This document shows, piece by piece, positions 26,619 through 35,928 of a DNA stretch of 64,000 bases. Within the stretch, counting starts at the first letter, position 1. The number at the start of each line of letters is the position of its first letter. The notes beneath the pieces are model-generated. The model had not been told where the DNA came from, made no database searches, and was given only the letters and a program-made list of their open reading frames with translations. Made by a program: the position numbers and the translations under genes. The DNA is taken from the NCBI GenBank assembly GCA_016721115.1, contig JADKIW010000001.1, positions 4,107,501-4,171,500 on the forward strand, given 5' to 3'. The DNA is from Candidatus Defluviilinea proxima. GTDB lineage: Bacteria > Chloroflexota > Anaerolineae > Anaerolineales > Villigracilaceae.

Positions 26619-28916
26619 ATGGAAAATAGTTCTGCAAACATCCTATTCGTCGATGACGATGAACAGATTCGCCATCTTGTTCTGGCGGTCCTGCGTCACG
26701 CAGGATTCGAGGTCACGAGCGCATCCAGTGCGGCCAGTGCGCTTAAGTACTTGGAAACCGCTACGCCGGATATCATCGTCTCCGATGTGATGATGCCGGA
26801 TATGGATGGCTTCGCCTTTTTGAAGGTCCTGCGTTCGCAGACTGAGACATCCAAGATACCGGTCATCTTATTGACGGCCTTGGTAAATTCCGAAGACCTG
26901 GTAACAGGCCTGTCGTTGGGGGCCGATGACTATATCAAAAAACCGTTCATGCCTGCCGAATTGGTGGCACGTATTCGAAGCAAACTTGAACGTCCTCCCA
27001 TCCCCAACGATTTGATCATCAAAGATATCAAGACCGGCCTTCCAACGCCACGAATGTTCAACGACATGGTTTCGAAGGAATTATTTCGCTCAAGAACCAC
27101 AGATGCAAATGGATATCTGGCTTACCTTGCCCTATCGGAATTACATCTCCTGAGTGAACGACTGGGAAAAGGCGTGGAAGCAGAAGTATGGAAACAAACC
27201 GCAAGAATCCTTGAAACCTCACTGCGGCCACTGGATGTGATCGGCTGGGGAGAGAACGGTTTTCTCGGTTTTATTCTCCCCGAAACCAGTGAAGCAGAAG
27301 CCCGCAAATTTCTTTCAACCCTTGCAAAAGTCATCATGAGTCACAGGTTCACCCTCGGAAATGAAAACCTGCGCATGACTCCATCATTTGGCTACGTGGA
27401 CCTGCGCTCCTCCAAGACGCTCAAGGAAGTCAACGACCGCGCAATGACCGCGCTTGACCTTTCCACGCGAAACCTCGATCTACAGCCGTTGAAATACGAT
27501 GCCAAGATGGGGTCCCTGGCGAAACGAAAAAAGGCGGTCGAACATTCAACGGGACAACAGCGCCTCGCCCGCCTCCGCGAACTGCTCAATTTGCCGATCC
27601 AGATCTTGCTCACACTGACGGTGGGTGCGGTCCTGCCCTTCTTCCTTTATACCTGGTTCGACTCGATCGGGCATGACATTTCCTCTTATGCGTACCTTAT
27701 CATCACAGCGGCCCTTGTCATCACGGCCTTGTTGATCTGGGTGGAAGGCTATCTTGCCAGCAGGGCCATCGACCCACCCGTACAACCCAAAACACCCTAT
27801 CCGCCCGCCAGCGCCATCATCGCTGCCTATTTGCCCAATGAAGCTCCCACCATTTTGGAAACGGTGGAGTCTTTTCTTGAAATCAACTATCCCGCACCAC
27901 TTCAGATCATACTGGCCTACAACACACCTCACGACCTGCCGATTGAAAACGACCTGCGCAGAATCACCGAGCGCGATCACCGCTTCAAATTACTGCGCAT
28001 CCAGCACAGCACGTCAAAAGCACAAAACATCAACAAAGCACTCTCCGATGTAACCGGGAAATTTGTAGGCATCTTCGACGCCGATCACAAGCCGAAAGCG
28101 GATAGTTTCATGCGCGCATGGCGCTGGCTATCTCAGGGCAACGATGTCGTCCAGGGTCACTGTGTTGTGCGCAACGGCAACGCATCCTGGATCTCGCGGT
28201 TGATCGCCGTGGAATTTGAAGCGATCTATGCGGTCAGCCATCCCGGACGGTCCATTCTTCATAAATTTGGTATCTTCGGCGGCTCAAACGGATTCTGGCG
28301 AACCGACCTGTTACGCAAGACCCGCATGCATGGCTCCATGCTCACAGAGGATATCGATTCATCCATCCGCGTGATGACCTCGGGCGCAAGGATCATTTCA
28401 GACCCGAGGTTGGTCTCCAGAGAACTGGCCCCCACCACAATCAAAGCACTGTGGAATCAACGCTTGCGTTGGGCACAGGGCTGGCTTCAAGTTTCGATGA
28501 AACATTTATGGAAGGCCCTGCGATCAAGGAATTTATCGCCAAGGCAAAAATTCGGTCTTCTTTGGCTGTTAGGCTGGCGCGAGGTCTATCCGTGGATCTC
28601 CATGCAAATGCTCCCGATCATTTTATTTTGGGTCGTGAAGTACGGTGGCGTGGAGAAGATCAACTGGCTGGTTCCCATATTTGTCATGACCACACTCTTC
28701 ACCTTGAGCGTGGCACCGGGACAGGTGTTCTTTTCATACAAGTTGGGCGACCCTGAGATCCGCAAAAATAAAAAGTGGTTCTATTTTTATCTGATCATCG
28801 GCTCCATCTTTTATGTGGAATTCAAAAACGTCATTGCGCGAGTCGCCCAGGTAAAGGAACTGTTCAGGGAGCGCCATTGGAAGGTCACCCCGCGCATGGC
28901 ACACAATAAAATATAA
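26619..28916 (+). CDS. Receiver / degenerate GGDEF / family 2 glycosyltransferase fusion
   Basis: 765 residues from ATG 26619 (AGGAG ten bases upstream). Residues 1-125 are a receiver domain with D56 and KKPF. Residues about 130-320 have a GGDEF-like fold in which the signature is replaced by GWGENGF (209-215), with RPLD just before it, so cyclase activity is unlikely but nucleotide binding is possible. Two transmembrane helices follow (about 335-400). Then comes a processive GT2 domain with FDADHKP, TEDID and QRLRW, and C-terminal membrane helices. This is the BcsA/PgaC-type polysaccharide synthase architecture, apparently controlled from within by phosphorylation and perhaps c-di-GMP. Confidence 0.9.
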   Translation: MENSSANILFVDDDEQIRHLVLAVLRHAGFEVTSASSAASALKYLETATPDIIVSDVMMPDMDGFAFLKVLRSQTETSKIPVILLTALVNSEDLVTGLSLGADDYIKKPFMPAELVARIRSKLERPPIPNDLIIKDIKTGLPTPRMFNDMVSKELFRSRTTDANGYLAYLALSELHLLSERLGKGVEAEVWKQTARILETSLRPLDVIGWGENGFLGFILPETSEAEARKFLSTLAKVIMSHRFTLGNENLRMTPSFGYVDLRSSKTLKEVNDRAMTALDLSTRNLDLQPLKYDAKMGSLAKRKKAVEHSTGQQRLARLRELLNLPIQILLTLTVGAVLPFFLYTWFDSIGHDISSYAYLIITAALVITALLIWVEGYLASRAIDPPVQPKTPYPPASAIIAAYLPNEAPTILETVESFLEINYPAPLQIILAYNTPHDLPIENDLRRITERDHRFKLLRIQHSTSKAQNINKALSDVTGKFVGIFDADHKPKADSFMRAWRWLSQGNDVVQGHCVVRNGNASWISRLIAVEFEAIYAVSHPGRSILHKFGIFGGSNGFWRTDLLRKTRMHGSMLTEDIDSSIRVMTSGARIISDPRLVSRELAPTTIKALWNQRLRWAQGWLQVSMKHLWKALRSRNLSPRQKFGLLWLLGWREVYPWISMQMLPIILFWVVKYGGVEKINWLVPIFVMTTLFTLSVAPGQVFFSYKLGDPEIRKNKKWFYFYLIIGSIFYVEFKNVIARVAQVKELFRERHWKVTPRMAHNKI

Positions 28917-28939
28917 AACTCAGCTCATTGAATATTCAA

Positions 28940-28971
28940 AACAACCCAGTCCTCATGGCTGGGTTGTTTGT
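28940..28971 (+). terminator. Intrinsic terminator after the REC-GGDEF-GT2 gene
   Basis: Stem AACAACCCAG / CTGGGTTGTT followed by TGTT. Confidence 0.75.
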
Positions 28972-29063
28972 TATAACACAGAGCCTGTTACCGTTCTTGG
29001 GTTCAAGTAAAACTATCCTTTAATTTGCATAATTCCGATAACCTGACATATAATACTCAAATG

Positions 29064-29112
29064 GACCCCGCGAGACTTTCCATTCCAGTGGATTAAGAAG
29101 TCTCGCAGGGTC
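29064..29112. repeat. Imperfect palindrome between convergent genes
   Basis: Arms GACCCcGCGAGACTT / AAGTCTCGCaGGGTC with one mismatch and a run TTACTTTTTG after it on the plus strand. Either a repeat element or a second terminator. Confidence 0.55.
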
Positions 29113-29148
29113 TTACTTTTTGTTATCGACTTTGTTTAATGGGGCACA

Positions 29149-29718
29149 CTATAGGGCCTTGGTGACTTCCTGCAAGGTGGTACCGCCGGGACGGTCGGTG
29201 GCAACCACGCTGATCTTGGCAGTGACGCCATCGGGGATACCGCCTGTAGTGGTGTAGAGCCAGATACCGGAGCCGGGGGCCGTTTCGATGGCATCGTCAC
29301 CTTCATACACGAGGTTGCTGGCTTTATCGGCGATCGTCACGTTCACTTTCACCACACCGAAATCATCGCCTGCTTTGACCCTGATGGTTTGACCGATCTC
29401 ACCGCTGAAGGCGGAGAGGTCCACTTCATAAATGACGGGGGCATTCAAGTAGTCTGCCACGCTCAACGCAAAGGTGGATATCTTCTTGCTGTTGGCCACC
29501 GCCTCATACAACTCGCGAGCGACGGGATCTGCCAACACAGACTTGCCATAGGCCGCCGCCAGTTTGAAGCGCTCACGATGCGCCGCCTGCTCCACGGTTG
29601 GCGCACCAAGAAAGCTTGGCTTGCGCGAGACGATGGTCTCACCGTTTACTTTACGGAAGACCACGCCTCCCATCTGCCCACGCAGGCCTTCGAACATGGG
29701 GTTTAACTTGACTTTCAT
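29149..29718 (-). CDS. Hypothetical protein, DUF6266-like
   Basis: 189 residues, AAAAGGAG ribosome site. The N-terminus MKVKLNPMFEGLRGQMGGVVF, then VSRKPSFLG, then a helix with Q-x3-R-x2-F spacing (EQAAHRERFKLAAAYGKS), recalls DUF6266-type proteins, some of which lie in phage or secreted contexts. The C-terminal half is beta-rich (VYEVDLSAFSGEIGQTIRVKAGD). No signal peptide is seen. Function unknown. No phage genes are adjacent. Confidence 0.6.
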   Translation of the reverse strand: MKVKLNPMFEGLRGQMGGVVFRKVNGETIVSRKPSFLGAPTVEQAAHRERFKLAAAYGKSVLADPVARELYEAVANSKKISTFALSVADYLNAPVIYEVDLSAFSGEIGQTIRVKAGDDFGVVKVNVTIADKASNLVYEGDDAIETAPGSGIWLYTTTGGIPDGVTAKISVVATDRPGGTTLQEVTKAL

Positions 29719-29900
29719 TCTTATATACTCCTTTTCTACAATGGTTGGTTTCTTCGCACCCTTTCATGGGGGCGCGAACGGCACGTGATAACTCACGCCT
29801 GTTCGTTTGGACGGAAGGAAATTGGAATTCGTTCCAGCCAAATGGATGAGTACACGCAATTAACATTACAAAAACTGACATTTGAACTATAAGTGAAGGC

Positions 29901-30098
29901 ATGAAAACCCTCCGCATTGTTCTTGGCATACTGGCGCTCATCCCCCTCGCCCTGCTCACCGATACACTTCTCTTTCACCCCGTGGAATATGACGAAGATT
30001 CTCTCAGGACCTTGGCCTTTATGGCCTTTGGCATTCCCATCCTAATCCTCAATGGATGGGCGTGGCCGGCCGCCGAAACAAGAGACACTCCACCCTGA
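29901..30098 (+). CDS. Small two-helix membrane protein
   Basis: 65 residues with two hydrophobic helices separated by an acidic loop (FHPVEYDEDSLR). A weak GAAGG site precedes the ATG. It is immediately upstream of hsdR (79 bp). No family recognised; it may be a real small gene or a chance ORF. Confidence 0.45.
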   Translation: MKTLRIVLGILALIPLALLTDTLLFHPVEYDEDSLRTLAFMAFGIPILILNGWAWPAAETRDTPP

Positions 30099-30176
30099 TC
30101 GTGGGACTTGCGTATAGGGGGATTTGGCTTTATCCTTGACACATGGAGCGGGGATACACCCTGCCAAGGAAGCCTC

Positions 30177-32714
30177 ATGAGCAAAGAAGCAAAAGCAAGA
30201 ATTAAAATCAATGAGTTGTTGAAGGAAGCAGGCTGGAAATTCTTTGACGATACCGACGGCAAGGCAAATATTGTCCTTGAGAACAACGTCAAAATAACAG
30301 AAAGCCATATCAACGCGCTTGGGGAAAATTTTGAAAAGAACAAAAATGGCTTTATTGATTTTCTACTGCTGGACAAAAAAGGGTTCCCCTTAATTGTCTT
30401 GGAGGCAAAAGCAGAAGAGATACATCCTCTCTCTGCAAAAGAACAAGCTCGGCGTTATGCACAAGCACAGCATTGCCGATTTATCATCCTTTCCAATGGT
30501 AATTCGCACTACTTTTGGGATACACAGCGCGGCAACCCACAACCCATTACCAAGTTCCCTTCTCCTGATTCCTTCGAGAGTTATTCCAAATTCACACCCA
30601 ACCCGCAAAGTTTGGCGCGTGAGGTCGTTGAAAAAGATTACATCGTTCTAACACAAAAGCCCGATTACCAAAACGACCCGTCCTGGAAGTCAGAAAGCAC
30701 GCGCGGACAATTCATCCAAAACAATGGCTTACGTTTCCTGCGTGAGTATCAACTGAAAGCCATTAAAGCGATTCAAGAAAATGTAACGCAAGGCAAAGAT
30801 CGCTTCTTGTTTGAGATGGCAACAGGGACTGGCAAGACACTCGTCTCTGCTGCTGTGATCAAGCTTTTTTTACGAACAGGCAACGCACGGCGCGTATTGT
30901 TTTTAGTGGACAGGCTTGAACTTGAAAACCAGGCAAAGAAAGCATTTGTCAACTATCTGAAAAACGATTATCAAACGACTGTTTACAAAGAAAACCGCGA
31001 CGATTGGCGTAAGGCAGAGATTGTCGTTTCGACCATCCAAAGCTTCATGTCCAAGAATAAATACAAGCGCATTTTCTCGCCTGACGATTTTGATCTGGTA
31101 ATTTCAGATGAAGCTCACCGTAGTATCGGCGGGAACAGCCGTGCTGTATTCGAGTATTTCATCGGCTACAAACTCGGGTTAACTGCTACCCCGAGAGATT
31201 ACCTCAAGAACTTCGACCCTGAAAATCAAAACGACCCGCGCGAATGGGAACGCCGCGTATTGATGGACACCTACAAGACCTTCGGTTGCGAAAATGGGGT
31301 GCCCACCTATCGTTATTCTTTATTGGATGGCGTTAATGATAAATTTCTGATCAATCCTGTTGTCGTGGATGCCCGCACAGACATTACAGCCCAAATGCTT
31401 TCCGATGAAGGCTATGCGGTGATCATGACAAAGGATGAAGACGAAAATCAAAGCGAAGAAGTGGAAGAGACCTTTATCAAGAAGGATTTTGAAAAGACCT
31501 TCTTCTCCGATGAGACCAACAGTGTCTTTTGTGAGACTTTCTTGCAAAAAGCTCTGCGCGACCCCATCAGTGATGAGATTGGTAAAGGCATCGTATTTTG
31601 TGTCAGCCAAAGTCATGCGGCGAAGATCACACAACTTTTGAATGAAATCGCGGACAAGATGTTCCCCGGCAAATATCAATCAGATTTTGCCATACAGGTT
31701 ACATCATGGATTCCTGAGGCACAGCAGTTTGCGATCAACTTTGCGAACAATAATTTGTCTGGGCATGCAAACTTTATTGACACATACCGAACAGGCAAGA
31801 CGCGCGTGTGCGTGACCGTGGGCATGATGACCACAGGCTATGACTGCCCCGATATTCTCAATCTAGCTTTGATGCGCCCAGTGTTCTCGCCCACTGATTT
31901 CATTCAGATCAAAGGACGCGGCACGCGCAAGCATGAATTCACAGAACAAATCGTTGACCCTGCATGGAAGAAAAATGTGGGCACGCAACAAAAGGATAAG
32001 TTCAAGTTATTTGACTTCTTCGCGAACTGTGAATATTTTGAAGAAGATTTCAATTACAACGAAGTATTGAAACTGCCAAGATTAGGAAGTGGCAAAGGAG
32101 TGGAAGGTGGAACCACAGGCGGAGGCGGGATTGTCTATGGTAGTTATGAAAGCACACGCCCTGATGCCATTTATGCCATTCGTGAAACCGCCATCGGACC
32201 TGAAGGCATGCGCGTGGATCGAATGTACTTCCAGAAGTTTGAAGAACAGATCAAGAAAGATGACTTCGCGGTTGGGAAAGCAGAAGCTGGTGATTTCGAA
32301 GCCATCATCAAACACATTGAAGAGAATGTCTTCGATAAACCCGAAGAGTTCTTCAATCTGGAGAAATTACGCAAGTCTTTGAACATCGACCGCCGTGTTT
32401 CACTTCGGGAGATCGTTGAAGTCATCTTTGGAATGAAGCCGTATTTCAAGACCAAGGATGAATTGCTGGATGAAGAATTTGAGAAGTTCGACAGCCGTTT
32501 CATGCCCGATGAAAAGCAATTCACGCCTGCCAGGAACTTCTTCAAGACGTATGTGCTTGACCCCGAGTTTCGTCAGTATGTGGACGAAGGCGATTTTGCC
32601 TATATCCTCGGCAGCCACGCAGGCGGTGAATACCTGCGCAAGTTGACGATAGAAACGCGTAACAAGATCATCGAATACATCAAGGATTACGTATCGTTCA
32701 ATCAATTTGTGTGA
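30177..32714 (+). CDS. hsdR: Type I restriction endonuclease subunit R
   Basis: 845 residues from ATG 30177 (AAGGA just upstream); the open frame starts at 30108, but the extension lacks a good site. The N-terminal nuclease domain has D61...E76-x-K78 (FIDFLLLDKKGFPLIVLEAK). The helicase motor has FEMATGTGKT (Walker A), VISDEAHRS (DEAH box), GLTATPRD (motif III) and QIKGRGTRKHE (motif VI). The C-terminal part resembles the EcoEI R C-terminal domain. It translocates and cuts unmodified DNA in complex with the M and S parts. It is separated from hsdMS by 151 bp holding two perfect palindromes. Confidence 0.95.
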   Translation: MSKEAKARIKINELLKEAGWKFFDDTDGKANIVLENNVKITESHINALGENFEKNKNGFIDFLLLDKKGFPLIVLEAKAEEIHPLSAKEQARRYAQAQHCRFIILSNGNSHYFWDTQRGNPQPITKFPSPDSFESYSKFTPNPQSLAREVVEKDYIVLTQKPDYQNDPSWKSESTRGQFIQNNGLRFLREYQLKAIKAIQENVTQGKDRFLFEMATGTGKTLVSAAVIKLFLRTGNARRVLFLVDRLELENQAKKAFVNYLKNDYQTTVYKENRDDWRKAEIVVSTIQSFMSKNKYKRIFSPDDFDLVISDEAHRSIGGNSRAVFEYFIGYKLGLTATPRDYLKNFDPENQNDPREWERRVLMDTYKTFGCENGVPTYRYSLLDGVNDKFLINPVVVDARTDITAQMLSDEGYAVIMTKDEDENQSEEVEETFIKKDFEKTFFSDETNSVFCETFLQKALRDPISDEIGKGIVFCVSQSHAAKITQLLNEIADKMFPGKYQSDFAIQVTSWIPEAQQFAINFANNNLSGHANFIDTYRTGKTRVCVTVGMMTTGYDCPDILNLALMRPVFSPTDFIQIKGRGTRKHEFTEQIVDPAWKKNVGTQQKDKFKLFDFFANCEYFEEDFNYNEVLKLPRLGSGKGVEGGTTGGGGIVYGSYESTRPDAIYAIRETAIGPEGMRVDRMYFQKFEEQIKKDDFAVGKAEAGDFEAIIKHIEENVFDKPEEFFNLEKLRKSLNIDRRVSLREIVEVIFGMKPYFKTKDELLDEEFEKFDSRFMPDEKQFTPARNFFKTYVLDPEFRQYVDEGDFAYILGSHAGGEYLRKLTIETRNKIIEYIKDYVSFNQFV

Positions 32715-32786
32715 TAATGCCTGCCAACTGAGATGTATATTTGAAATCCCGTCCGCCCGTGGGTAAACCCAGCGGGCTCATAGCTC

Positions 32787-32837
32787 AAGCCCGCTTAAGC
32801 GGGCTTCCGCCCTCAGCACGGACGTTAACGTCCGTGC
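32787..32837. repeat. Two perfect palindromes between hsdR and hsdMS
   Basis: AAGCCCGCTT/AAGCGGGCTT (32787-32806) and GCACGGACGTT/AACGTCCGTGC (32816-32837) have no mismatches and no loop, so they are dyad rather than hairpin-loop in form. They may be operators for a controller or repeat elements. Confidence 0.7.
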
Positions 32838-32865
32838 GGCCATTGCACAGGAGACCTTCAACCGA

Positions 32866-35439
32866 ATGTTAGATTCCGAAACCAAACGCCGCATCGATAC
32901 CGCCCGTGATATTCTGGTGGGCAAAGTGCCCGACCCCAAATCGCAGGTGGAGCAGATCACCATTGCGCTGGTCTACAAGTTCATGGACGACATGGACAAG
33001 CAATCCATCGAGATGGGCGGCAAGGCGAGTTTCTTCAAAGGTGAGTTCAAGAAATACAGTTGGACGAATATCTTCGACCCGCGTTTGGGCGGCGTGGAGA
33101 TGTTGAATCTGTACGGTGAAGCCATCACACGCATGAGCCAAAACGAAAACCTGCCCGAACTCTTTCGGAATATTTTCAAGAACGCCTTCCTGCCCTACCG
33201 CGACCCCGAAACGCTGAAACTCTTCCTCAAGACGATCAATGAGTTCACCTACGACCACTCCGAAAAATTGGGCGATGCTTTCGAGTATTTGCTATCTGTG
33301 CTTGGGTCGCAGGGTGATGCGGGACAGTTTCGGACGCCGCGTCATATCATCGATTTTATGGTGCAGGTCATCGGTCCGAAAAAGAACGAGACGGTACTCG
33401 ATCCCGCTTGTGGCACGGCGGGCTTCCTCATCTCGGCGTACAAGTACATTGTTGAATCCAATTCAAAAGACCCTAAAGGTCTTAAGAGACCTTTAGGGTC
33501 TGGATTAAATGCGCAGGATAAAAAACGCATCTACGAAAACTTCAAGGGCTACGACATCTCGCCCGATATGGTGCGGCTCTCGCTTGTGAACCTGTATTTG
33601 CACGGCTTCGTCACGCCGCAGATTTACGAATACGACTCGCTCACCAGCGATGACCGTTGGAACGAGTACGCCGATGTGATCCTTGCCAACCCGCCGTTCA
33701 TGTCGCCGAAGGGCGGCATTCAGCCGCACAAACGCTTCTCGGTGCAGTCGAACCGCAGTGAAGTGCTGTTCGTGGATTACATGGCGGAACATCTCACGCC
33801 GAACGGACGCGCCGCCATCATTGTGCCCGAGGGCATCATCTTTCAATCGGCGGGGGCGTACAAGCAGTTGCGCAAATACCTCATCGAGCACAATTATCTG
33901 TGGGCGGTGGTCTCATTGCCGCAAGGGATGTTCAACCCCTACGCGGGCGTGAAGACCTCGATTTTGTTTTTAGATAAAGCGCTTGCCAAAAAGACTGACA
34001 AAGTTCTATTCTTGAAAGTTGAACAAGACGGATACGAACTTGGGGCGCAACGAAAGGCGCTTTGCAGTGACAATGGCGATAAACCTGAGTTTTGTCCAAA
34101 GCATAGTGACCTGCCTGATGTGTTGAGCAACTTGCACACATGGCGAAAAGCCGTTGTAGATGGAAAACCCGATTCTTACCACCCGACAACTGCTTCTGCT
34201 TTACTAGTTTCCACTTCCCAATTTACGGATAGCAACGACTACAACCTGAGTGCAAATCGTTACCAGGAAGTTGTTCGTTCTGGTAAGCAAACTCATGAAA
34301 TGATTTCACTGGCTTCATTATTCGAGTTGTCAAGCAAAAAGGTCGGAAATAAAACTGACATTCCTGTGATGTCTGTTACCATGAATTATGGTTTGATAGA
34401 TCAGGACGAAAAATTCAAGCGACGAATTGCAAGCAAAGATATTGCAGGCTATAAACTTGTAAACAGAAACGAGATGGTTGTAGGTTTCCCAATTGACGAA
34501 GGCGTTATTGGCTTTCAGCAAAAATATGAGGCTGCTGCCGTCAGTCCTGCGTATGATATTTGGAAATTAAAAAGAGAAGATGTAAATCTCGATTTCCTTG
34601 AAACTATTTTGCGGTCTGACCATGCAAGGCAACTCTATCGCCAAAGAATGCGTGGAACGGCAGGTCGTCGACGTACAATAGAAAAGAAAGATTTTCTTGC
34701 AATTGAAATTCCCCTGCCGCCGCTCGAAATCCAGCGCCAAATCGTGGACGAAATCGCCTCTCACCAGCGCATCATCGACGGTGCATGTCAGGTTGTCGAG
34801 GGGTGGAAGCCTGATTTTGAAGTTGAACTTGCTGAATTACTGCCAGACGGAATAGACGCCTGGGAAAAGGTGAAATTAGGCGATCAACTTTCTTTCGTTG
34901 GAAGTGGAGTAACACCACTTGGCGGAAAAGAAACTTATGTAGATGAAGGCGTTTTGTTCATCCGAAGCCAAAATGTTCTTTGGGGTGTATGCGACTTTTC
35001 GGACGCCGCTTATATCGAAAAAGGTGTTCATGAAGAAATGAGCAGAAGCCAAGTCAAAAAGAATGATGTGCTTCTAAACATCACAGGTGCATCCATCGGA
35101 AGAAGTGCTGTCTACATCGAAGATAGAGAAGCAAATGTAAATCAACACGTAACTATCTTACGAAGTAATGGGAATATTGAACCAAATTTCCTGATGAACT
35201 ATCTAATAAGCAAAGAAGGGCAGGATCAAATTTGGTCTGTTCAATCGGGCGCTTCACGACAAGCATTGAATTATCAGCAAATTAAAGCAATGAAAATCCC
35301 CCTACCACCGCTGGAAGTGCAGCGCGAAATCGTCGCCCGCATCGCGCGCGAGCGGTCCATTGTGGAGGGGAATCGTGAGTTGATTCGGATTTACGAAGAG
35401 AAGGTCAAGAAGGTCATCGAGCGGGTGTGGGAGGGATGA
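32866..35439 (+). CDS. hsdM-hsdS: Fused type I modification-specificity protein (HsdM-HsdS)
   Basis: 857 residues. Residues 1 to about 470 are HsdM: the N-terminal helical domain, SAM motif DPACGTAGF (179-187) and catalytic NPPF (275-278). Residues about 490-857 are HsdS with two target-recognition domains; conserved helical spacers follow each (IPLPPLEIQRQIVDEI and IPLPPLEVQREIVARI). M and S are normally separate genes; here there is no stop between them. A 13-residue insertion (201-213) is encoded by a perfect palindrome (33468-33501). The last 114 bp recur downstream as repeats, and the stop overlaps the next gene (ATGA). Confidence 0.93.
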   Translation: MLDSETKRRIDTARDILVGKVPDPKSQVEQITIALVYKFMDDMDKQSIEMGGKASFFKGEFKKYSWTNIFDPRLGGVEMLNLYGEAITRMSQNENLPELFRNIFKNAFLPYRDPETLKLFLKTINEFTYDHSEKLGDAFEYLLSVLGSQGDAGQFRTPRHIIDFMVQVIGPKKNETVLDPACGTAGFLISAYKYIVESNSKDPKGLKRPLGSGLNAQDKKRIYENFKGYDISPDMVRLSLVNLYLHGFVTPQIYEYDSLTSDDRWNEYADVILANPPFMSPKGGIQPHKRFSVQSNRSEVLFVDYMAEHLTPNGRAAIIVPEGIIFQSAGAYKQLRKYLIEHNYLWAVVSLPQGMFNPYAGVKTSILFLDKALAKKTDKVLFLKVEQDGYELGAQRKALCSDNGDKPEFCPKHSDLPDVLSNLHTWRKAVVDGKPDSYHPTTASALLVSTSQFTDSNDYNLSANRYQEVVRSGKQTHEMISLASLFELSSKKVGNKTDIPVMSVTMNYGLIDQDEKFKRRIASKDIAGYKLVNRNEMVVGFPIDEGVIGFQQKYEAAAVSPAYDIWKLKREDVNLDFLETILRSDHARQLYRQRMRGTAGRRRTIEKKDFLAIEIPLPPLEIQRQIVDEIASHQRIIDGACQVVEGWKPDFEVELAELLPDGIDAWEKVKLGDQLSFVGSGVTPLGGKETYVDEGVLFIRSQNVLWGVCDFSDAAYIEKGVHEEMSRSQVKKNDVLLNITGASIGRSAVYIEDREANVNQHVTILRSNGNIEPNFLMNYLISKEGQDQIWSVQSGASRQALNYQQIKAMKIPLPPLEVQREIVARIARERSIVEGNRELIRIYEEKVKKVIERVWEG
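33468..33501. repeat. Palindromic insertion inside hsdM, related to X elements
   Basis: Perfect stem AGACCCTAAAGGTCT / AGACCTTTAGGGTCT with loop TAAG. It encodes KDPKGLKRPLGS in-frame between the SAM motif and the LNAQDKKRIYENF segment. Its ends match the ends of the X elements at 36616-36711. Confidence 0.85.
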
Positions 35440-35912
35440 TGGCTACCAAAAAAGAAAGTACGATAAAACCAAAACGAAAAAAGTCAACGGTTGAAAAAAC
35501 AGAGCGAAAAGAGAAAACAATTGCTGCTTCGAATTCAGATAAAGATGAAAGAGCCAGGGCTAACGAAGCCAATAAATTCACATTTGAAGTAGCCAAACAC
35601 ATTACCACGTTAGACTCTGGGATTATCTTGGTATTCACGAGTTTGAATTCCAACTGGATCACAGCGTTAAGTATCAATTCGAATATTGATTTTATCCTCA
35701 TTGCACTTGGACTCATTACGGTGGCAACCTTTCTGGTCTCGACAATTTGCTGCGTTCTTGTCATGTTTTTAATTCCGTATCAATTACGAGAAGAGCAAGT
35801 TGGTTTCTGGCAAAACTGGAGTACTCGCGGTTTTCTAACACTCGGTCTTGCATCATTTATTGCAGGTATTCTCTTAATCATCATAATAACTTTTATCAAC
35901 CTTGCCTATTAG
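35436..35912 (+). CDS. Small three-helix membrane protein, first cassette gene
   Basis: 158 residues. ATG 35436 overlaps the hsdS stop (ATGA), and the end of hsdS supplies the GGGAGGG ribosome site; ATG 35439 is equally possible. A Lys/Glu-rich N-terminal 45 residues (TKKESTIKPKRKKSTVEKTE) precede three hydrophobic helices. Small multi-helix proteins with charged cytoplasmic parts are common membrane effectors in defence islands, which fits the neighbourhood, but no family motif is visible. Confidence 0.7.
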   Translation: MMATKKESTIKPKRKKSTVEKTERKEKTIAASNSDKDERARANEANKFTFEVAKHITTLDSGIILVFTSLNSNWITALSINSNIDFILIALGLITVATFLVSTICCVLVMFLIPYQLREEQVGFWQNWSTRGFLTLGLASFIAGILLIIIITFINLAY

Positions 35913-35928
35913 AAAGGGTGTAGACAAT

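Noticed and set aside
30135..30170. TTGACA upstream of hsdR as a promoter
   Set aside because: No acceptable -10 hexamer at 16-18 bases spacing.
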